A stretch of DNA of 36,290 nucleotides from Tolumonas osonensis. Lineage in GTDB: Bacteria; Pseudomonadota; Gammaproteobacteria; Enterobacterales; Aeromonadaceae. The translations under genes were made by a program, and so were the position numbers. Positions 33,803-36,290 of this stretch are shown here, in pieces (within the stretch, counting starts at the first letter, position 1; every line of letters begins with the position of its first letter). A model generated the notes under the pieces. That model made no database searches. It had not been told where the DNA came from and was given only the letters and a program-made list of their open reading frames with translations. The stretch covers positions 1-36,290 of the forward strand of contig NZ_JACHGR010000012.1 in the NCBI RefSeq assembly GCF_014202415.1. The letters run 5' to 3'.

Positions 33803-35977
33803 GTGCATACGTCAGATCAGCCTTCACTCCGAGATACCCAAATAGCCCCGGTCAGTTTATTACCCGCGCCAACCCATACCCTCAGGTTGCAAGGCACGGA
33901 TGTCGCTGCCAAACGACAGGAACTGCTGGATTATTTTATTCAGACCTACGATCTCTACGATTCGCTGTTTGATTGTCTGGCCTGTGACGATGCCTGGTAC
34001 AAGAAATCCATTCCGCTCCGTCATCCGCTCATTTTCTATTACGGCCATACGGCGGCATTCTTCATCAATAAACTATTGGCTGGACAGTTCATCCCGCACC
34101 GTATTGATGCAGATATCGAAGCGACGGTTGCGATCGGTGTTGATGAAATGAGTTGGGATGATCTGGATGAGAAACACTACCGCTGGCCAACAATTTCTCG
34201 GCTACGGGAATACCGCCAACAGGTCAGATCCTGCGTCATTCAATTCATTCGGGATATGCCACTAGAATTACCTATCACATGGGAAAGCCCTGCTTGGGCA
34301 ATCCTGATGGGCATAGAACATGAACGAATCCACCTGGAAACTTCATCGGTTCTAATCCGCCAGTTACCGCCGGAAAGAGTACAGCCGCAGACTCGCTGGC
34401 AGTATTGTCCGTTACAGCGGAATAACATTGCCGATGTCCCGCAAAACGAACTAATCACAGTAGCCGGAACAACCATCCAGCTGGGTAAACCAGAGACCGA
34501 TGCCACCTATGGCTGGGATAATGAATATGGCCATCGCGATATCCAGCTGGAATCGTTTCAGGCCAGCAAATATCTGGTCAGCAATGCCGAATATCTGGCG
34601 TTTGTTCAAGACGGCGGCTATCAGCAACCGCAGTGGTGGACTGAGGAAGGTCAGGGCTGGCTAAATTTCACCAAAGCGGATAAACCGACATTCTGGCAAG
34701 GAGATGCAGCGCAACCACAGTCATTACAACTCCGGCTTATGTGTAAGGAAATTCCCATGCCATGGGACTGGCCAGTCGAAACCAACCAGCTAGAAGCCGC
34801 TGCGTACTGCCGCTGGAAAGCCGCCAGAACCGGCTTACCGATTCAGCTACCCAGTGAAGCTGAATGGATGGTATTACGTAATACGATTGATGTTGATAAG
34901 CCTGATTGGAACAAGGCACCGGGTAACATCAATCTGGAATACTGGTCATCCTCCTGTCCGATCGACCAATTTCGACAGGGACAGTTTTATGATGTAATTG
35001 GTAATGTCTGGCAATGGACCAGTACAGCCATTGATGGTTTCGAAGGATTCAGGGTTCATCCGCTATACGACGATTTTTCGACTCCAACATTTGATGGAAA
35101 ACATAGTCTGATCAAGGGGGGGTCCTGGATCTCGACCGGTAACCTGGCGATCAAGAATTCACGCTATGCCTTCCGCCGGCATTTTTTCCAACATGCGGGC
35201 TTCCGTTATGTCGTTTCCCGTTATCAGGAACCCACTCTGGTTAATCCATACGAGACCGATCCACTGGTTGCACAATATCTTGATTCACATTATGGTCCTG
35301 AACGTTTCGGTGTTTCCAATCATTGCAAAATACTGGCCGAAATAGCGAATCAGATCTGTTCGCATAAAACCAGAGCATTAGATATCGGTTGTTCCGTCGG
35401 TCGTGCCAGCTTCGAGCTGGCAAAATATTTCCGGCATGTAGATGCCGTGGATTACTCAGCCCGGTTTATCGATATCGCACAGATCCTGGCGCAACAAAAC
35501 AGTTTCCGCTATGCCATGACCAGTGAAGGTGATTTAGTTGATTATCGCGAAGCAAAATTAACTGATTGTCTGTTATCCCCTGATTTGGCGAATCACATTC
35601 ACTTTACCCAGGGCGATGCCTGCAACCTGAAAAACAAATATCAGCATTATGATCTGATTCTTGCCGCTAATATGCTGGATCGTTTACGCGAACCGGCTCG
35701 TTTTCTTAAGGATTTAGCTCACCGGTTACGGGATGATGGTATTTTAATGATCTGCTCGCCCCATACCTGGCAGGAGGACTCTACAGCTAAGTCTAATTGG
35801 TTGGGAGGCATTCGGGAGAATGGTGAAGCGCTAACAACGTATCAGGCTCTGCAGCGTATCCTGAGCCAAGAGTTTGAGGAAATAGCGAAGCCGCAGGATA
35901 TTCCATTTGTGCTGCAAGAAACAGCCCGCAAATATCAGTATTTATTGTCTCAGCTAACCATCTGGCGCAAAAAATAG
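33803..35977 (+). CDS. ovoA: 5-histidylcysteine sulfoxide synthase / methyltransferase OvoA
   Basis: A 724-residue non-haem iron enzyme that couples cysteine and histidine oxidatively, the committing step of ovothiol A synthesis. The N-terminal DinB-like domain has the iron ligands H82 (YYGHTAAFF) and H173/H177 in the HERIHLE motif. The middle FGE-sulfatase domain has GNVWQWTSTAIDGFEGFRVHPLYDDF (about 400-425), with Y422 probably the active-site Tyr, and KGGSW. The C-terminal SAM methyltransferase domain (about 490-724) has motif I LDIGCSVGRASFE, so the later N-methylation is fused in. The start is GTG, 8 bases after GGGAG. The lyase OvoB is not recognised in this window. Confidence 0.95.
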   Translation: MHTSDQPSLRDTQIAPVSLLPAPTHTLRLQGTDVAAKRQELLDYFIQTYDLYDSLFDCLACDDAWYKKSIPLRHPLIFYYGHTAAFFINKLLAGQFIPHRIDADIEATVAIGVDEMSWDDLDEKHYRWPTISRLREYRQQVRSCVIQFIRDMPLELPITWESPAWAILMGIEHERIHLETSSVLIRQLPPERVQPQTRWQYCPLQRNNIADVPQNELITVAGTTIQLGKPETDATYGWDNEYGHRDIQLESFQASKYLVSNAEYLAFVQDGGYQQPQWWTEEGQGWLNFTKADKPTFWQGDAAQPQSLQLRLMCKEIPMPWDWPVETNQLEAAAYCRWKAARTGLPIQLPSEAEWMVLRNTIDVDKPDWNKAPGNINLEYWSSSCPIDQFRQGQFYDVIGNVWQWTSTAIDGFEGFRVHPLYDDFSTPTFDGKHSLIKGGSWISTGNLAIKNSRYAFRRHFFQHAGFRYVVSRYQEPTLVNPYETDPLVAQYLDSHYGPERFGVSNHCKILAEIANQICSHKTRALDIGCSVGRASFELAKYFRHVDAVDYSARFIDIAQILAQQNSFRYAMTSEGDLVDYREAKLTDCLLSPDLANHIHFTQGDACNLKNKYQHYDLILAANMLDRLREPARFLKDLAHRLRDDGILMICSPHTWQEDSTAKSNWLGGIRENGEALTTYQALQRILSQEFEEIAKPQDIPFVLQETARKYQYLLSQLTIWRKK

Positions 35978-35979
35978 AC

Positions 35980-36015
35980 CAAAAACAAAAAGCCCCGAAC
36001 TCATGTCCGGGGCTT
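35980..36015 (-). terminator. Terminator of the rrn operon distal end
   Basis: Eight-base-pair stem AAGCCCCG (35990-35997) with CGGGGCTT (36008-36015). Read on the minus strand it is followed by a long T-rich run (TTTTTGTTTTT). It also lies just after the ovoA stop on the other strand, where the T-run is weak. Confidence 0.85.
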
Positions 36016-36025
36016 ATGATTTGAG

Positions 36026-36143
36026 AGCCTGGCAGTTTCCTACTCTCACATGACGAATGTCACACTACCATCGGCGTAACAGCATTTCACTTCTGTGTTC
36101 GGAATGGGAACAGGTGGTTCTACTGTGCTATGGCTACCAGGCA
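36026..36143 (-). rRNA. rrf: 5S ribosomal RNA
   Basis: About 118 bases on the minus strand. The 5' end TGCCTGGTAGCC pairs with the 3' end CTGCCAGGCT. Internal landmarks CCATTCCGAACACAGAAGTG and GCCGATGGTAGTGTG match bacterial 5S, as does GAGAGTAGGAAACTGCC. It stands downstream of tRNA-Asp and of an intrinsic terminator, so it is likely an extra, distal 5S copy. Exact ends may differ by a base or two. Confidence 0.95.
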
Positions 36144-36153
36144 AATCTGGTTT

Positions 36154-36186
36154 AATAAAAAAGCCTTAGCTGAAACTAAGGCTTTT
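36154..36186 (-). terminator. Intrinsic terminator between tRNA-Asp and 5S rRNA
   Basis: Perfect 11-base-pair stem AAAAGCCTTAG (36159-36169) with CTAAGGCTTTT (36176-36186) and a 6-base loop. On the minus strand it is followed by TTTTTTATTA. It lies upstream of the 5S gene in the direction of transcription. Confidence 0.8.
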
Positions 36187-36197
36187 CTTTAAATTAG

Positions 36198-36274
36198 TGG
36201 CGGAGTGGACGGGACTCGAACCCGCGACCCCCGGCGTGACAGGCCGGTATTCTAACCGACTGAACTACCACTCC
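36198..36274 (-). tRNA. tRNA-Asp (anticodon GTC)
   Basis: 77 bases including an encoded CCA (36200-36198). Acceptor arm GGAGTGG pairs with CCACTCC, the D arm holds AGTTCAGTCGGTTAGAA, anticodon GTC is at 36240-36238, and the T arm has GGTTCGAGTCC. It is very close to E. coli tRNA-Asp. tRNA-Asp commonly follows 5S at the end of rrn operons, so the main 16S-23S-5S genes probably lie beyond the right edge. Confidence 0.97.
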
Positions 36275-36290
36275 GCGTATTTCTTCATGC

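Noticed and set aside
1-36290. Mobile elements, CRISPR arrays, toxin-antitoxin or phage-defence systems
   Set aside because: No transposase, integrase, regular repeat-spacer pattern or defence gene was seen anywhere in the window.

Overview
The window looks like chromosome of a gammaproteobacterium with moderate GC. Conserved enteric-type blocks (yicC/rph-pyrE, dut-coaBC, radC-rpmB-rpmG, gmk-rpoZ-spoT-trmH), NhaB, ProVWX, TreR-TreB-TreC and OvoA together suggest the Aeromonadales, possibly a Tolumonas- or Aeromonas-like organism. That placement rests on protein resemblance from memory, not a search. No insertion sequences, prophage genes, CRISPR arrays or integrases were seen, and the genes look intact.

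Both ends belong to ribosomal RNA operons. The left edge carries a minus-strand promoter that closely matches an rrn P1 promoter and fires out of the window. The right edge carries a minus-strand tRNA-Asp, an intrinsic terminator and a 5S rRNA gene with its own terminator. The window therefore appears to be most or all of the stretch between two co-oriented rrn operons.

Layout. 0.3-3.0 kb: a membrane protein with a degenerate GGDEF domain and a dicarboxylate/amino-acid symporter. 3.1-7.2 kb: yicC, rph-pyrE and coaBC-dut. 7.3-11.5 kb: a MarR regulator and the proVWX osmoprotectant ABC transporter, sitting between coaBC and radC, which are neighbours in E. coli. 11.6-16.9 kb: radC-rpmB-rpmG, gmk, rpoZ, spoT-trmH (repair, ribosome, stringent response). 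17.0-19.9 kb: a YigL-like HAD phosphatase, a large lipoprotein and ppiC. 20.0-25.98 kb: nhaB, a polar amino acid ABC binding protein and permease with no local ATPase, an MdtD-like exporter and an AcuI-type reductase. 26.1-28.7 kb: metY, a GST and a YhcH/TabA-type protein. 28.9-33.2 kb: the trehalose system (TreR, TreB, TreC) with two operators in the treR-treB gap. 33.3-36.0 kb: a short cytidine deaminase and ovoA, the ovothiol synthase.

The most interesting unexplained signal is the 83-base gap before ovoA. It holds two perfect complementary helices (10 bp and 8 bp) arranged as an H-type pseudoknot, with the second helix covering the ovoA ribosome binding site. This is the architecture of a translational riboswitch, though a DNA-level explanation (promoter plus operator) remains possible. 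Other leads are the degenerate GGDEF domain that keeps its c-di-GMP inhibitory site, the terminator-separated distal 5S gene, the palindrome over the proV promoter, and a long imperfect hairpin between nhaB and the divergent binding-protein gene.
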